From positions 3,663,501 through 3,727,500 of the forward strand of contig CM019716.1 in assembly GCA_009760885.1 (NCBI GenBank): DNA of 64,000 nucleotides, written 5' to 3'. The translations under genes were made by a program, and so were the position numbers. The notes beneath the pieces were generated by a model. It was not told where the DNA came from, did no database searches, and saw only the letters and a program-made list of their open reading frames with translations. Source of the DNA: Achatina immaculata (taxonomy: Eukaryota; Mollusca; Gastropoda; Stylommatophora; Achatinidae). Shown here one piece after another: positions 46,215 to 57,616 of this stretch (the first letter of the stretch is position 1; every line of letters begins with the position of its first letter).

Positions 46215-46735
46215 GAATATATATATAAAATGTTAGTTTTCCACTGAAATAACCCTCTCTATTAGTTTTTCACTAACATAATCCTAGCTGTTAGTTTTTT
46301 TCCCCACTGAAATAACCCTTGCTATAATTTTTTCACGGAAATATCCCACACTATTAGTGTTTAACTTAAATAGTCCTAACTATTAGTTTTCCATTGAAAT
46401 AGTTATAGATGTTAGTTTTTCTCTGAAATAACTCTAGATATTAATTATCCGCTGAAATACCCCCAGATATTAGTTTTTCACTGAAATAACTCTCTGTAAT
46501 AGTTAGTTAAAAAAATTTTTTTAAACTGAAATAATTGCCACTATTAGTTTTCCACTGAATAAAGCTCGCTACTACTTTTCACTGAAATAACTTTGGATAC
46601 TAGTTTCTCACTGAAATAACCCACACTATCACTTTGTCTCTGAGTCAACCCTCACCATGAAGTTTTCACCGAAATAACCTTTGGAGTTATTTTTTCTCAC
46701 TGATCTACCTCCCGCTATTTTCTGTCTTGCTGAAA
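46215..46735. repeat. Degenerate tandem repeat, about 33-45 bp
   Basis: TATTAGTTTTTCACTGAAAT and AACCCTC-like words recur about 14 times with indels. Confidence 0.85.
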
Positions 46736-47369
46736 ATTACAGAGTTTCATGATCTGTAACTGAAAGCTAAACAGGATTAAGAAAGATTATTTCTTTTAAT
46801 ATCCTTGGCCAAGAGCGCGTGCTCTATCTGAACTGTCACCCGCTGTTTCATTTCTCTTGCAAAATTACACCAGTAATTACGGCCCTTAACGTAGTGACGG
46901 CTAAATCCAAGACTTAATGGCTTAATTTTTTGGATTTATATTTTCAGGTTTCAACCCTTACCAATAAAAACTGACGCAGGAGTCGTTAAAATATTGAAAT
47001 ATAATATTGATTACCACAAAAGCATCGAAACCCGATGACCGAAAAATCTGAGTTCTCGGTTGTATGATTGCTTGTCAAAACGTTTATCTAAGAAAGATTT
47101 GCATGTGTTTCATAGTCGCCCAGTGTATAGGTCTATATAAAAATAACCAACGCTTTTGTTCTTTTAGGTCTACCTAGAGATGTGAACAGTTGTTCTTTGC
47201 CCGTGGCATATTCTGAAATAAAAGCACAATGATTTGTAGTAGATGACAATGGCCTCCATTAAGGTCCAGATCGTAACCAAGAAACGAACATATACGGGTC
47301 TCAAAGCATTGAGATCATGGCCAGCCCTCCAACGACCAGGACAGCTAAGATGATTGTGTTAGGGTGAGA

Positions 47370-47580
47370 CCACATCTATCAAAGCCAACGAACCAGTGCT
47401 GGCGAAAACCCTGTCTTAGCTCTCCGTTGGTGCTCCATTGTGGCCCCTATGTTACTGGAGTCTGGCGCTACAGTCTTGTACAGTCTTCGTAAACTCAGTC
47501 CCAGTTCCATTCAACGCTTAAGCTTCAACGCCTTTACAAAATCAGTGGAGAAACCATTCTGTTGGTAGTTAAAAAGAAAT
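47370..47580 (+). mobile_element. Decayed family T remnant
   Basis: CCAGTGCTGGCGAAAACCCT and TAGCTCTCCGTTGGTGC match the head and second block of family T; the rest is barely recognisable. Confidence 0.4.
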
Positions 47581-47887
47581 AGAACAAACACCACCAGCTA
47601 ACAGAGGTACCCCAAGAGGTGCAAGAGGGTCTGTACTAGATTTTTCATAGATCTCGCGCCTTCACTTCAGGACAATCAACTTCACCTTACAGTGTCTGCT
47701 GCATGTTCTGTACAATATTGTGCTGCATCGCTTTACTGTGCTAAAGCCTTTTTGCATGCTCTCACCATCGTCAACATTCATCATCATCAAGTGCCATGCC
47801 TGTAGGATCTGGTGGTCACGCTTCTTCACAGATCTCGGTCTTTGGTGGAAACCAGCTCAGTTGGTCACTTCTTCCTGTAAAAAAAAA

Positions 47888-47950
47888 AAAACGGTAAAGG
47901 TAATCCTCTCATGCCTTAGAGGCACATAGGGATATGGTGTTAGTGTGTGC
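47888..47950 (-). mobile_element. SINE 3' end fragment
   Basis: CATGCCTTAGAGGCACATAG then GGATATGGTGTTAGTG, identical to the block at 31.78 kb, after an A-run. Confidence 0.6.
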
Positions 47951-47989
47951 CATCTCGTAATGTCTATGCTGTCTTTTTTCTACTGGTCT

Positions 47990-48062
47990 TACCCTAGGTC
48001 AGACGGGCCTGCGTGTCCAATTCTTAACCCTTTTGAAATAAAGATCAATCAATCAATCCCCA
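47990..48062 (+). mobile_element. Family G retroelement 3' end
   Basis: GTCAGACGGGCCTGCGTGTC, CAATTCTTAACCC, GAAATAAAG (poly(A)-signal-like) and an (AATC)n tail. Confidence 0.65.
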
Positions 48063-48064
48063 AT

Positions 48065-48990
48065 TATCTTTCCTGTTGTTATGTGTTCTTGTTTTCTCAT
48101 TATGTGTCTAACGAGTAATACCTTGTATCCTTATGGATTTAATTAGGTTCCTTTCCACACTTACTTTTGTTAGACATTCCCTATTTGTCATCTTAGCTTT
48201 CAATGGTACTCTTGTATTCTTCTATGAAACTACATGCATGTTGCCTCTAGTGATCTAGATATCTTTCTGTGACTGTTATCTAAAAATTGCTGCCCTTGCT
48301 GCAACTTTCTACACAAAAAGCAAGTTTGTCGGAATTCCTGTAGCTGCCTAGCTCATAGCGTTCTGTAGAAGTAACACTAAAGAGAAGATCAGTGAATCTC
48401 CTGTATGTTTATTCGTTCAAATTAGCTTTACGGAAATGTAAGGGGGGGGGGGCACAAACATCTTACGTCGCGGATTAATAAAGAATATGGCAGATTAACA
48501 AAATAGGGAAAAAATGGCGAAGGCCATGAGCGAAATAATCCAAGGTATGACAAATTAAAGAGCGCTGCTTTGAAAGCGCCTATATCCCGGGCAAGTTATA
48601 TATGTGACTTTAGCAATCAAATGGACGTTTACCGGACTAAATAGAAAACAAAAAATGAGTGTGATACTGTTAGTTTATGCTGGTATTAAGCCTGTGAACC
48701 ACAAACATTTTGTTTTTATGCCTTTAAAAACTATTTTTCTTTGAAATCCACGAAATACACGTGGAAAATTGTTCATTTCATTATTTATTATTATTCTACA
48801 TACGCTTATAATACTAGTAATATACTGATCTTGTTAGAACGAAAACTGAGAGATAAAAGGGAAAATATGTCAATATGTTGTTTCTTTGTTTTGTCAGCTT
48901 TAGATATACCTTGGACAGTATGAAATAATATTACATCAAATCCAGTTAATTTTCACGAAGTGTGAACAGTCAAGAAAAGAAACATCAGTT
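48065..48990. other. 5' flank, no gene seen
   Basis: AT-rich; a G-run at 48441-48451. No known repeat recognised. Confidence 0.4.
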
Positions 48991-48993
48991 AAA

Positions 48994-49985
48994 TATTCTT
49001 CTTCTTCTTCAGCTGTCCGAGCCATTAAAGCTCATTGCCGCAAATCAAGTTCGCCTCTATTCCTCTCTATTCCTAACCTTCTCTCTCCAGTTGGTAACAC
49101 CAATTTCTTTTATATCCTCTTCTATGTTGTCTTTCCATCTCTGTCTTGGTCTACTCCTTGGTCTTGTTTCCCTCATCTCTTGTGCTTACATCATTTTTGT
49201 TTGTCTATTCTCTTCCACTCTTTCTACATGCCCCAGCCAGCGTAGTCTGTTCAGTTTCAAGACATTTATAATTCGTTTAGATTTAAATAAGCTGTTCAGT
49301 TCAGTGTTCTTTCTAGCTCTCCATTCTCCACTGTTGGTATCCTTTATCGGCCCAAAAGATTCCTCTTAGGATCTTGTTCTCAAAGTTCTGCAATTGTTGC
49401 TCATCTTTCTTTGTCGTACTCCATGTTTCTGATCCATACATGACGGCTGGTCTTATTATAGTTTTGTAGATTGTTATTTTGGTGTTTTGGGACAGGATTT
49501 AGGATTTTAACAGCTGTTGCACGGTGAAGTATATTTTATTCCCTATCTGTACTCTGATTTTAATTTCCTCGCTTACTGTGTTGCTTCTGTTGAAGGTTGT
49601 GCCTAGATATTTGTATGTTTCTGCTTTCCTAATAATCATCTCTCCAACATTTATATAATCTGGATCATTCTGCCTCTGGTCTCTTGATATCTTCATATAC
49701 TCTGTCTTATCTTGGTTAATGGTCAAGCCCGGTTTTAGTGCTACATCTCTCAGGTGCGTGCAGGTATTGATGACTTATTGTATAGTTTCCCTCACCAGGT
49801 CGATGTCATCAACGTATCATAGTATTTTAGCTTGTTCTTCTGTACTGCTTTCTTCTTTCGCTTTTCTGATTACCTTTTCTAATACTGGCTTGAATAGTAA
49901 TGGAGATAATGTATCACCTTGTTTTAAACCAGTTCTTATAGAGAATTTTAAAAAGGCTAATGAGAACGGTGTGTGTGTAGTTGAG
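48994..49985 (-). mobile_element. LINE family C, copy 2: RT to 3' end
   Basis: A minus-strand non-LTR element read in several broken frames: TGLKQGDTLSPLLF (RT motif B region), LTINQDKTEYM, AETYKYLGTTFNRSN, then PAVMYGSETW-like and the C-terminal WREERNRGE-like blocks matching the copy at 24.4 kb. It ends in a short (GAA)n tail. The leftmost RT (motif A) and the endonuclease are absent, and frameshifts and stops make it inactive. Confidence 0.85.
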
Positions 49986-50027
49986 GGGGGGGGGGCTAAG
50001 ACGCTGACCAATGGCAGTCAGCGTTTC

Positions 50028-50215
50028 AAAGCTGATATGCTAATGTCAAGCTTGATGAATCATAGCTGACAAAGACCCTGTCCCACTTCTCATCTGACAC
50101 CTACAGTAGCAAGTCTATACTAGCTAACAAGGCAGGGATCGCCAGTGTAAGCATGGCGGTGGATTCTGCTAAAGAAGTATCATGCCTTGCCTTTTAGCTT
50201 CAATCGTGGTTCTAA
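50028..50215 (+). mobile_element. Family T, head half
   Basis: GCTGATATGCTAATGTCAAG, CTTGATGAATCATAGCTGAC, AAAGACCCTGTCCCACTTCT, GGCAGGGATCGCCAG and GGATTCTGCTAAAGAAGTA. It then switches to the GC-rich sequence that follows. Confidence 0.85.
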
Positions 50216-51560
50216 GCACTGTTATAGCCGGAGGTGGGGTTGGAGATACGCTCTCCACTCCAATTAAATGTCTCCAATGCGTGCGTCTCAAATAGCCTCT
50301 GACAGTTCAAGTCCAGCTCCTGGCCATATCGTGGCGGAACTGTTTAAACTGACAGGAGAAGGGGCGAAAGGCGAATATCTGGCGCTTGAAAACCAGACGC
50401 TTCGGATAGATGAGAGTCTTGGTTGGTAGCTCATCTAGGAGAAGGAAAACTCTGTTTTAAAACTCGCTGCTGGCGAGATTCTTCAGCTACCGTGCGTGGG
50501 GTGCAACACCTCCCTGGTAATGAAGAAAATGTGATTATGGTTGCCGCATGGCGCTGCCGTGGAAATGGTGAAGGAAAGGATTAAATGAAGTAACCAGTAG
50601 TCTCAAGGACAGGACTACTCAAATCACGGCACCACTGCTCTAGAGGCCGGCCACGTCCTATATACACCCATACTGGGGCAGATTGCAGATTGCTTAACCG
50701 GGTTAACCCATGGTTTAAACTAAAATACTGCTGGCGAGACTCTTCGGCTGCCGAGCATGGGGTGAAACTCCTTCCAGCCAATGAAGGAAATACGAAAATG
50801 CGACTATGGTTGCCGTAAGGCTCCGCTGTGGAAAAGGTGATGGAAAGGATAAGTGAAGTTTACTCGGTATGTCAAGTAGTCTCGCGCCGAGAGCTACTCA
50901 AACCACAGCACCTCTGCTCTAGAGGCCGGCCACGTCCTATATACACCCATACTAGTGAAATACGTCTAAGCCGGCTTAACCCAAGGGTGAAACTTGATGA
51001 CTACTCATGTCACGGTACCCCCGCTCTAGAGGTCGGTCACATCCTAAATACACCCATATTGGGATAATACGCATAATCCGGTTCAAACCAGAGGTAAAAC
51101 TTACTAGTACCGAGGATTTATCCTCCCGGACAAAAGCTCTGTCCTGGTCACAAGCAGGAAGGGTAGCGGCCACGGCCACAAAATACTGAAGTCGGAGACA
51201 CTGGACCAGTGCAGTCTAGATAGACAACCACTTCTCACCCGACGGGGATATATGCGTATCCTAATCACACTGAGGTTTTCTTGTGAGAAAGTCCAACTCT
51301 AGCCCGGGTGAGCAACCACCTCTCACCCGGCCGGGATATACTGATATCCATAACACGTCGAGGTTTTCCGGTGAGAAAGTCCAACGCTAGATTAAACTGG
51401 TGTAACGAAAACCACGGTGTCACGCAATCCCGCTTCTGTGACCCACCAAGAATACAGGTCCAAGAACCGCGATACTCTGAACCTCTTGTGGTCTTCTCGG
51501 GGATCTCTTGTGGTCCTTTCGGGGACCACAGGAGTAAATTCAGTAGGATCACTGGGCGGT
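50216..51560. mobile_element. GC-rich mobile-element leader with repeated monomers
   Basis: This region has higher GC and CpG than its surroundings and no coding frame. One segment (CTGCTGGCGAGA..CTTCGGCTGCCGAGC, then TGCGACTATGGTTGCCG) occurs at about 50480-50590 and again at 50727-50860. Another (GCTCTAGAGGCCGGCCACGT then ATACACCCATACT) occurs three times, near 50637, 50917 and 51022. A third (CACCTCTCACCCGG..GGGATAT) occurs twice near 51230 and 51315. Repeated monomers in a GC-rich block resemble a LINE 5' UTR, but no ORF follows here. Confidence 0.5.
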
Positions 51561-51584
51561 CTTGGTGGTAGAAGTGAAAGAAGA

Positions 51585-51688
51585 AGAAGAACTAGAAGAA
51601 GAAGAAGCTTCACTCGTGGTCCGCTCACAATCCGACACGATGCTGTATTTCAATATATTCACTGCATCAGCTCGTTGTTCGAGGGAGA
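51585..51688 (+). mobile_element. Family T tail half
   Basis: GTCCGCTCACAATCCGACAC, GATGCTGTATTTCAATATAT and CACTGCATCAGCT correspond to the last third of family T. The tail continues as (AGT)n in place of (GAA)n. Confidence 0.65.
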
Positions 51689-51735
51689 AAGTAGTAGTAG
51701 TAGTACTATTAGTAGTAGCAATGGTAGTAGCAGTG

Positions 51736-51786
<51 letters not shown>

Positions 51787-51815
51787 TAGTAGTAGTACTA
51801 TTAGTAGTAGCAGTG

Positions 51816-51890
<75 letters not shown>

Positions 51891-52147
51891 CTATTAGTAG
51901 TAGCAATGGTAGTAGTAGTAGTAGTAGTAGCAATGGTAGTAGTAGTAGTAGCAATGGTAGTAGTAGTAGTTGTAGTAGTAGCAGTGGTAGTAGTAGTAGT
52001 AGTAGCAGTGGTAGTAGTAGTAGTAGTAGTAGCAGTGGTAGTAGTAGTAGTAGTAGTAGCAGTGGTAGTAGTAGTAGTAGTAGTAGCAGTGGTAGTAGTA
52101 GTAGTAATAGTAGTAGTAGTAGCAGTGGTAGTAGTAGTAGTAGTAGA
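51689..52147. repeat. (AGT)n microsatellite, about 460 bp
   Basis: AGT runs with AGC/GGT interruptions in repeated blocks. The long Val/Ser/Tyr open frames here are artefacts. Confidence 0.97.
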
Positions 52148-52149
52148 AG

Positions 52150-53095
52150 AAGAAAAAGAAGAAGAATTTCAAGAATGTACGAGTTGATGCACTTGATAAA
52201 AGCTCAGGTAACTGGAACCGTGTCATATTTTCTCTTCGGTAAACCTCATAGATGGCACGTTAGAAGCCTTGCTCATAACTAGCAATCTAACCTTCAATAC
52301 AAACTTCGCTATCAGTACTTGCAGACAGTCCCGGTAAACAGTTTGAAATCTTTGGTCCTCGAGCCTGCTATTACTATACTTATCGAGTGCCCGTCTCAGC
52401 GACCAATGGAGGAGTATGTCATGTATCACTGCGGCAATTATCACCCCTACACTCAATTCTCAGTAATCCATCTCCACTTTGGAGAAGATTTCTTTATCCA
52501 GAGTCAAATAAGCGAAACGACCTACCGGAAATGGCTTCTTCCTTGAACTGCGCATGTGTACTAATTAGAATAAGACCTGAAGGATAACTGGGTTATGTTC
52601 TATTCTTCGACGCCGCTAACGTCTCGTGTTGATGAAAATTAATGCCGAGTTACACAATTCCAGGTTGTAAATTCATCCGCGGAATTTGAACATTTTGACA
52701 TTTATTAAGTGTCTGAAGCGTCATTTCTAGCCTACTTTAACTTTAAATGTCAGCTTCAAAATTCAGTGTAGTCCATGTATGCCATTTTTGAAAGAGATTA
52801 AATGTCTTATATGGATTAAATACGACAATTTTTTTTCTCTCTTAACACCTTTAGCTCAGCCAAAGGAAATGTTCTCTTGTTACTATCTATCCTTATAGAA
52901 AGATGACACCACAAGGCTGCCATTTTGTGAGTGGGTTTTTTTTTCAAAGAATTAGACCAAAAAAAAACAGCAAATAAACAAAACAAAAAAAACAACAAAA
53001 CGTTGCCATGTTATTCTGTATTTATTTATTGGTAAACTAAACCTAAGATTGGCGAACTACTTTGCGAGCCCTATGTGACGTTTAACGGCACGGGA
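52150..53095. other. 5' flank, no gene seen
   Basis: Overlapping short frames at 52223-52587 have no recognisable feature. A-runs lie near 52960-53000. Confidence 0.4.
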
Positions 53096-53119
53096 AAGAT
53101 ATAAGATTATAAGATATAA

Positions 53120-53312
53120 GGTAAGAAACTAAACCTAGAGAATGATGTGGTCAGCACCAGGCCACGCCGTTTTTCTTTCAACCTGCTAAAGAAGGAACCG
53201 GACACCCATTCCTACAGCTGAGAAGCCTGCGCCTGAACTTGAACCATCGACCTCCGCATGACAGTCTTGTGCGCCAAGCGCTATACCACTCGGGCGTCCA
53301 GTAAAAACATGA
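53120..53312 (-). mobile_element. tRNA-headed SINE, diverged
   Basis: On minus, CGCCCGAGTGGTATAGCGCT (A-box region of a tRNA-like head) and GGTTCAAGTTCAGGCGCAG (B-box-like). Body words are only loosely like the others. Confidence 0.7.
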
Positions 53313-53724
53313 ATGGAGAAAAGGGAAGAAACCCTAGATCTAGGCCTGCAATTTCCGAATGCTAAATTATCACAGATCACTATCGTCATGATCAATGAAG
53401 CGTTTTCCCGATTGATTTTCTGTAAGGAAGATCTAAAGTTCCTGACTTTAATCAGCCACTGTATGTAGAATCCAGATACAAGTACAAACAGAAATAAATC
53501 TATATAAGGAATTAAAGACATGGATTAGGAGTGGTTATAATATATTTCTGTGCTAGAGAATAGAGGAACGGAGGGAGAGGTTGCTTAAAGTATATATATA
53601 TTACTAATTTGACAACAGATAACAGCTTTATAAACCATATATATAGTTTTATAATGTATATATACTATTAATATATATATATATATATATTAGTTATATA
53701 ATGCATATACTATGTATTTATATA

Positions 53725-54057
53725 TATATTGGGACATGTGCTCCGAATGACTGACAACTCGCTACCAAAAATATATATATTGGGACATGTGCTCCGAATG
53801 ACTGACAACTCGCTACCAAAAATATATATATTGGGACATGTGCTCCGAATGATTGACAACTCGCTACCAAAAATAGCACTAAGATGGACACCACGGAACA
53901 GAAGTAAGGGTAGACCAAAAGACACATGGAGAAGAACAACAGAAAGGATGTTGAGCAATAGAGGGCTCACCTGGGCAAGAGCAGAAAAAAAGGCAAAGGA
54001 CAGGCATTTGTGGAAAACCCTTGCGGAAGCCCCATGTGCTCTGGGCACTTAAGGTTC

Positions 54058-54060
<3 letters not shown>
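53725..54060 (+). mobile_element. LINE family B, copy 3, with triplicated front
   Basis: The 50-bp segment GGGACATGTGCTCCGAATGA, CTGACAACTCGCTACCAAAA occurs three times, joined by ATATATATAT. The third copy continues into the normal element (ALRWTPRNRSKGRPKDTWRR, APCALGT and stop, then GGTTCAG). It lies in a (TA)n tract on both sides and lacks the GA tail. Confidence 0.92.

Positions 54061-54093
<33 letters not shown>
54061..54093. repeat. (TA)n microsatellite
   Basis: Directly at the 3' end of the LINE. Confidence 0.9.
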
Positions 54094-54095
<2 letters not shown>

Positions 54096-54264
54096 TGGAG
54101 TGAATGAAGATTATATACAATACACATTGAAACTTTTGACATAATCTGTCGAAGTTCTGTTTCCCATTAGCTCGCTTCTATATGCTATACACAGCCAAAT
54201 GTAGAGAATGAATATGTTCTATGTTTTTGTTTTCTTTTCTTTCCTTCTTTTTTCTTGGCCTCAC

Positions 54265-54968
54265 ACAGTATATATTCATTCATTCATTCCTTTGCATGTC
54301 CCTTGCGGAACTTTGCCTCCCAAACAGCACTCCTGTAGGCCTCTCGGTTGTGAGCAAGATGGCCTGCTGCTGCTGCATCCATTTCCAGATCATCAACGAT
54401 GTCTTGCAGCCATCTTCGTTTCGGTCTTCCTCTTTTTCTTTTTCCCATTATGTATCCTTCCAATACGGTCTTCTCTAAATTATCATGACGTTTAATGTGG
54501 CCAAAATATTTAAGTTTTCTCTCTTTAATCCTCTTTACTAGCCAGCCTTCTTCAATATTAAGCTCTTGTAGTATAGATATATTTGTTCTTTTTTGTGTCC
54601 ACGATATTTGGAGAACTCTTCTATAGCATTTACATTCAAAGGCATTTATGTGCTTCTCAGCTGTTTTGTTAAGTGTCCAGGTCTCACAGGTATATGTTGC
54701 GATGGGAAAGATGCATGCCCTTAAAAATCTTATTTTTGTGGTTCTGTCTGCTCCTCTCCACAGATTCTTTATTTGTTTTACTTTCTGAAGAGCAATAGAT
54801 GTCCTCCTTTTAATTTCCCTCATTGTATCTCCATTATTAGTTAGTAGTGATCCAAGATATTCAAAACTCTCCACTTCTTCCAGTTTTTCCTCATTGATAC
54901 ATATTTCAGTTGCCTTGTTTGTTTTGTCAGTTGTCATCACTTTAGTTTTCTTTGCATTAAGATAGACA

Positions 54969-54976
<8 letters not shown>
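54265..54976 (-). mobile_element. LINE family A, copy 6
   Basis: A minus-strand, 5'-truncated copy with an open frame of about 225 codons: YLNAKKTKVMTTDKTNKATE, EYLGSLLTNNG, RGADRTTKIRFLRACIFP, YFGHIKRHDN and GHAKE then a stop. It begins after the YADD box, so it has no catalytic site. The tail is (AATG)n. The 11-bp target duplication ACAGTATATAT lies at 54265-54275 and 54966-54976. No frameshift is present, so it is young. The 20 or so N-terminal Tyr/Ile codons of the open frame are translated TA repeat. Confidence 0.94.
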
Positions 54977-55002
<26 letters not shown>

Positions 55003-55072
55003 TATATATATATATATACATGTGTGTGTATGTATGTATGTGCGTGCGTGCGTGAGTGTGTGTGTGTGTATT
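54977..55072. repeat. (TA)n and (GT)n compound microsatellite
   Basis: TA runs interrupted by ACAG, then GTGTGT, GTAT and GTGC runs. Confidence 0.9.
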
Positions 55073-55079
55073 GAGCAGG

Positions 55080-55645
55080 ATGTGTAGCCTGTTTCATTCT
55101 ATGAACATTTAAGCAATGGACATATTTAGACCTACAACATACGTATCATTAGTGAAGAATCGATGACATGCCCGTTAGTTAGCGAATCACGACCTAGAAA
55201 CTACGCTCAATGGAAACGACTTTGTTACAGAAATCTGTGGGGAAAGAAGTAGCCGATCATATACATGGTCCTTGTAGAGTTGAGGGAAGATATGTAATCT
55301 TGTCTCTGGAGTTGTTTAGAGAATATCGATTTTATGGACTGGCAAATCAAGAAACAATCATCATCATCATCATCATCTTTGGATAAAACAGTACAGAGCT
55401 ATCGCTCTCACTATCATTCATAGCAAGAACAATAAAGCATATTAAATAACGATAACATAAATCTTTTGTGTAGTAATTCTTTCACTATCAAACAAACATT
55501 TCAAGACCCACGATAACATTTATAATAAACACATGCGACATGTTTTACAATGAAATTACCTGAAACCTATTGTTTATACCGTACTTTACAATTTGAATCT
55601 CTACAGCAATAAATAGAATCGAATAAATGCGCTTACTGACTATTC
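55080..55645. other. 5' flank, no gene seen
   Basis: AT-rich, with a (CAT)n run near 55358-55378. Nothing else recognised. Confidence 0.4.
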
Positions 55646-55646
55646 A

Positions 55647-55647
55647 T

Positions 55648-55679
<32 letters not shown>

Positions 55680-55738
55680 ATAGTACTACTACTACAACCA
55701 CCACTACCACAACCACAACTACTACTATTACAACTACA

Positions 55739-55779
<41 letters not shown>

Positions 55780-55984
55780 TACCACCACTACTACTACAAC
55801 TACTACCACCACTACCACTACTACTACTACTACCACCACCACCACGACTGCCACTACTACTACTACCACCACCACGACCACCACCACGACTGCCACTACC
55901 ACTACTACTACTACTACTACCACCACCACGACTGCCACTACTACTTCTACTACTACTTCGTCTACCACTGCTATCACTGCTATC

Positions 55985-56052
<68 letters not shown>

Positions 56053-56149
56053 CACTACCACCACTACCACCACTACTACCACTACTACTACTATTTCTTT
56101 TACCACCACTACTACTACTATTACTTCTTCTATCACCACCACTACTACC

Positions 56150-56198
<49 letters not shown>
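55647..56198. repeat. (TAC)n microsatellite, about 550 bp
   Basis: TAC/CAC runs in repeated blocks. The minus strand gives a run of more than 150 Val codons. It joins directly to the LINE fragment at its right and looks like that fragment's overgrown tail (GTA repeats on the element strand). Confidence 0.96.
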
Positions 56199-56272
56199 TT
56201 CTATGTTGCTGTTGCCCTGCCGTCTGGCGTTGGCTATCATGCTTTTCCACAGTTCCCTGCTCTGATTGCTGG
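56199..56272 (-). mobile_element. LINE family D, tiny 3' end
   Basis: On minus, REQGTVEKHD-like frames encode RELWKSMIANARRQGN, the C-terminus also seen in the larger copy at 56.57 kb (RELYRSITANASRHGT). Only about 70 bp of the element remains. Confidence 0.7.
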
Positions 56273-56284
56273 TTATAATCTGTG

Positions 56285-56378
56285 TTCTTATAATATTGTC
56301 TTATAATATTGTCTTATAATATTGTCTTATAATATTGTCTTATAATATTGTCTTATAATATTGTCTTATAATATTCCT
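56285..56378. repeat. 13-bp repeat x 7
   Basis: TTATAATATTGTC in tandem. Confidence 0.96.
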
Positions 56379-56512
56379 CTAATATTTTAATAGTGTTAAC
56401 AAGAAAAATCACAGGAAACCAAACAATGCCTGTACAAAACCAAAAGAAGGCAAATAACAGAGTTTCGTTACATTATGTCTAATCATTCGCGTTTAGTGTT
56501 CTGACTTTTCCA

Positions 56513-56830
56513 CGTCATCATCATCATCATCATCATCGTCGTCGTCGTCGTCATCATCATCGTCATCATCATCAGGTGCCGTGCCGACTGGCGTTGGCTG
56601 TTATGCTTCTGTAGAGTTCACGATCCTTCATGCAGGCCATCAGCTCAGTTGGTGATCTCCTCTCACACCATCCCGTCAGACTGTCCAGTATCATTTCTCT
56701 TGGTCTTCCTCTTGATCTTCTTCTCTCTTCTTTTCCTGTCGTTATAATATTTTCAATGTGCCCTCTTCTCATTGCATGTCCTATGAAAGAACATTGTCTC
56801 TCTCTTATTTTTTTTATTTTCTTTTTTTTT
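56513..56830 (-). mobile_element. LINE family D, 3' end with (ATG)n tail
   Basis: The minus frame reads MRRGHIENIITTGKEERRR, SRGRPREMILDSLTGWCERR and RELYRSITANASRHGT then stops, followed by about 60 bp of ATG/ACG repeats (CAT/CGT on plus). RG.GRPR...L is the C-terminal pattern of RTE-like LINEs. No RT motif remains. Confidence 0.85.
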
Positions 56831-57207
56831 TTGGTAAGGTTTTTTTTCTATCTCCAACTCTTCTCAAACATTCTCTATTAGTTATTTTTGCTGTCCAATG
56901 AATTCGCAACAATTTTCTAATAAACCACAATTATGCTGTTTCCAGTGACTATTGTGCAGGCAATAGTGCTTATTGTTCATGATTCACTTCCATACCACAA
57001 GATAGTTTCAATACAGCATTTTAGGACTCATTTTCATTGATAAGAATATGTTGCATATTATGTGTCTAATTTTAGAACGTTATACCAATCTGAAAATAGA
57101 GCAAGTGTTCTATGTCAAGGGATACAACTCGCTATTTGATTTACATCCTGTTTTTCACTTCCCAAGAACAGAGTTACAGCGACCTGATAAGTAACAGTGC
57201 AAGGACT

Positions 57208-57224
57208 ATCTATCTATCTATCTG

Positions 57225-57305
<81 letters not shown>

Positions 57306-57306
57306 G
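57208..57306. repeat. (TCTA)n microsatellite
   Basis: About 24 units. Confidence 0.97.
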
Positions 57307-57329
57307 AAAGATGGAGTGATAAAGGGCAG

Positions 57330-57391
57330 AATGTAAGACGGGCCTGCATGCCCAATTCTTTAACCTTTAAAAATAAAGATTATTCATTTAT

Positions 57392-57392
<1 letters not shown>
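57330..57392 (+). mobile_element. Family G retroelement 3' end
   Basis: AGACGGGCCTGCATGCCCAA, TTCTTTAACC and AAAATAAAG then ATTC repeats. It sits between two TCTA tracts, so it may have inserted into one tract. Confidence 0.65.
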
Positions 57393-57460
<68 letters not shown>

Positions 57461-57535
57461 TTGCCTGCCTGCCTGCCTGTCTGTCTGTCCGTCCGTCTGT
57501 CTGTCTGTCTGTCTTTCTTTCTGTCTATCTATCCA
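57393..57535. repeat. (TCTA)n then (TGCC)n/(TGTC)n microsatellite
   Basis: A second TCTA tract decaying into TGCC, TGTC and CCGT units. Confidence 0.96.
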
Positions 57536-57616
57536 ACATGTGTCACATCACTTGTGTTTGACTAAGTTTTCTATCTGCAGATACTACCGATGTGTTTTAG
57601 ACTTGTTCCTATCTCC

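Noticed and set aside
51417..52187. 256-codon open frame
   Set aside because: Most of it is the (AGT)n tract read as Ser/Val codons.
55633..56250. 205-codon Val-rich open frame
   Set aside because: Translation of the (TAC)n tract plus a LINE end.
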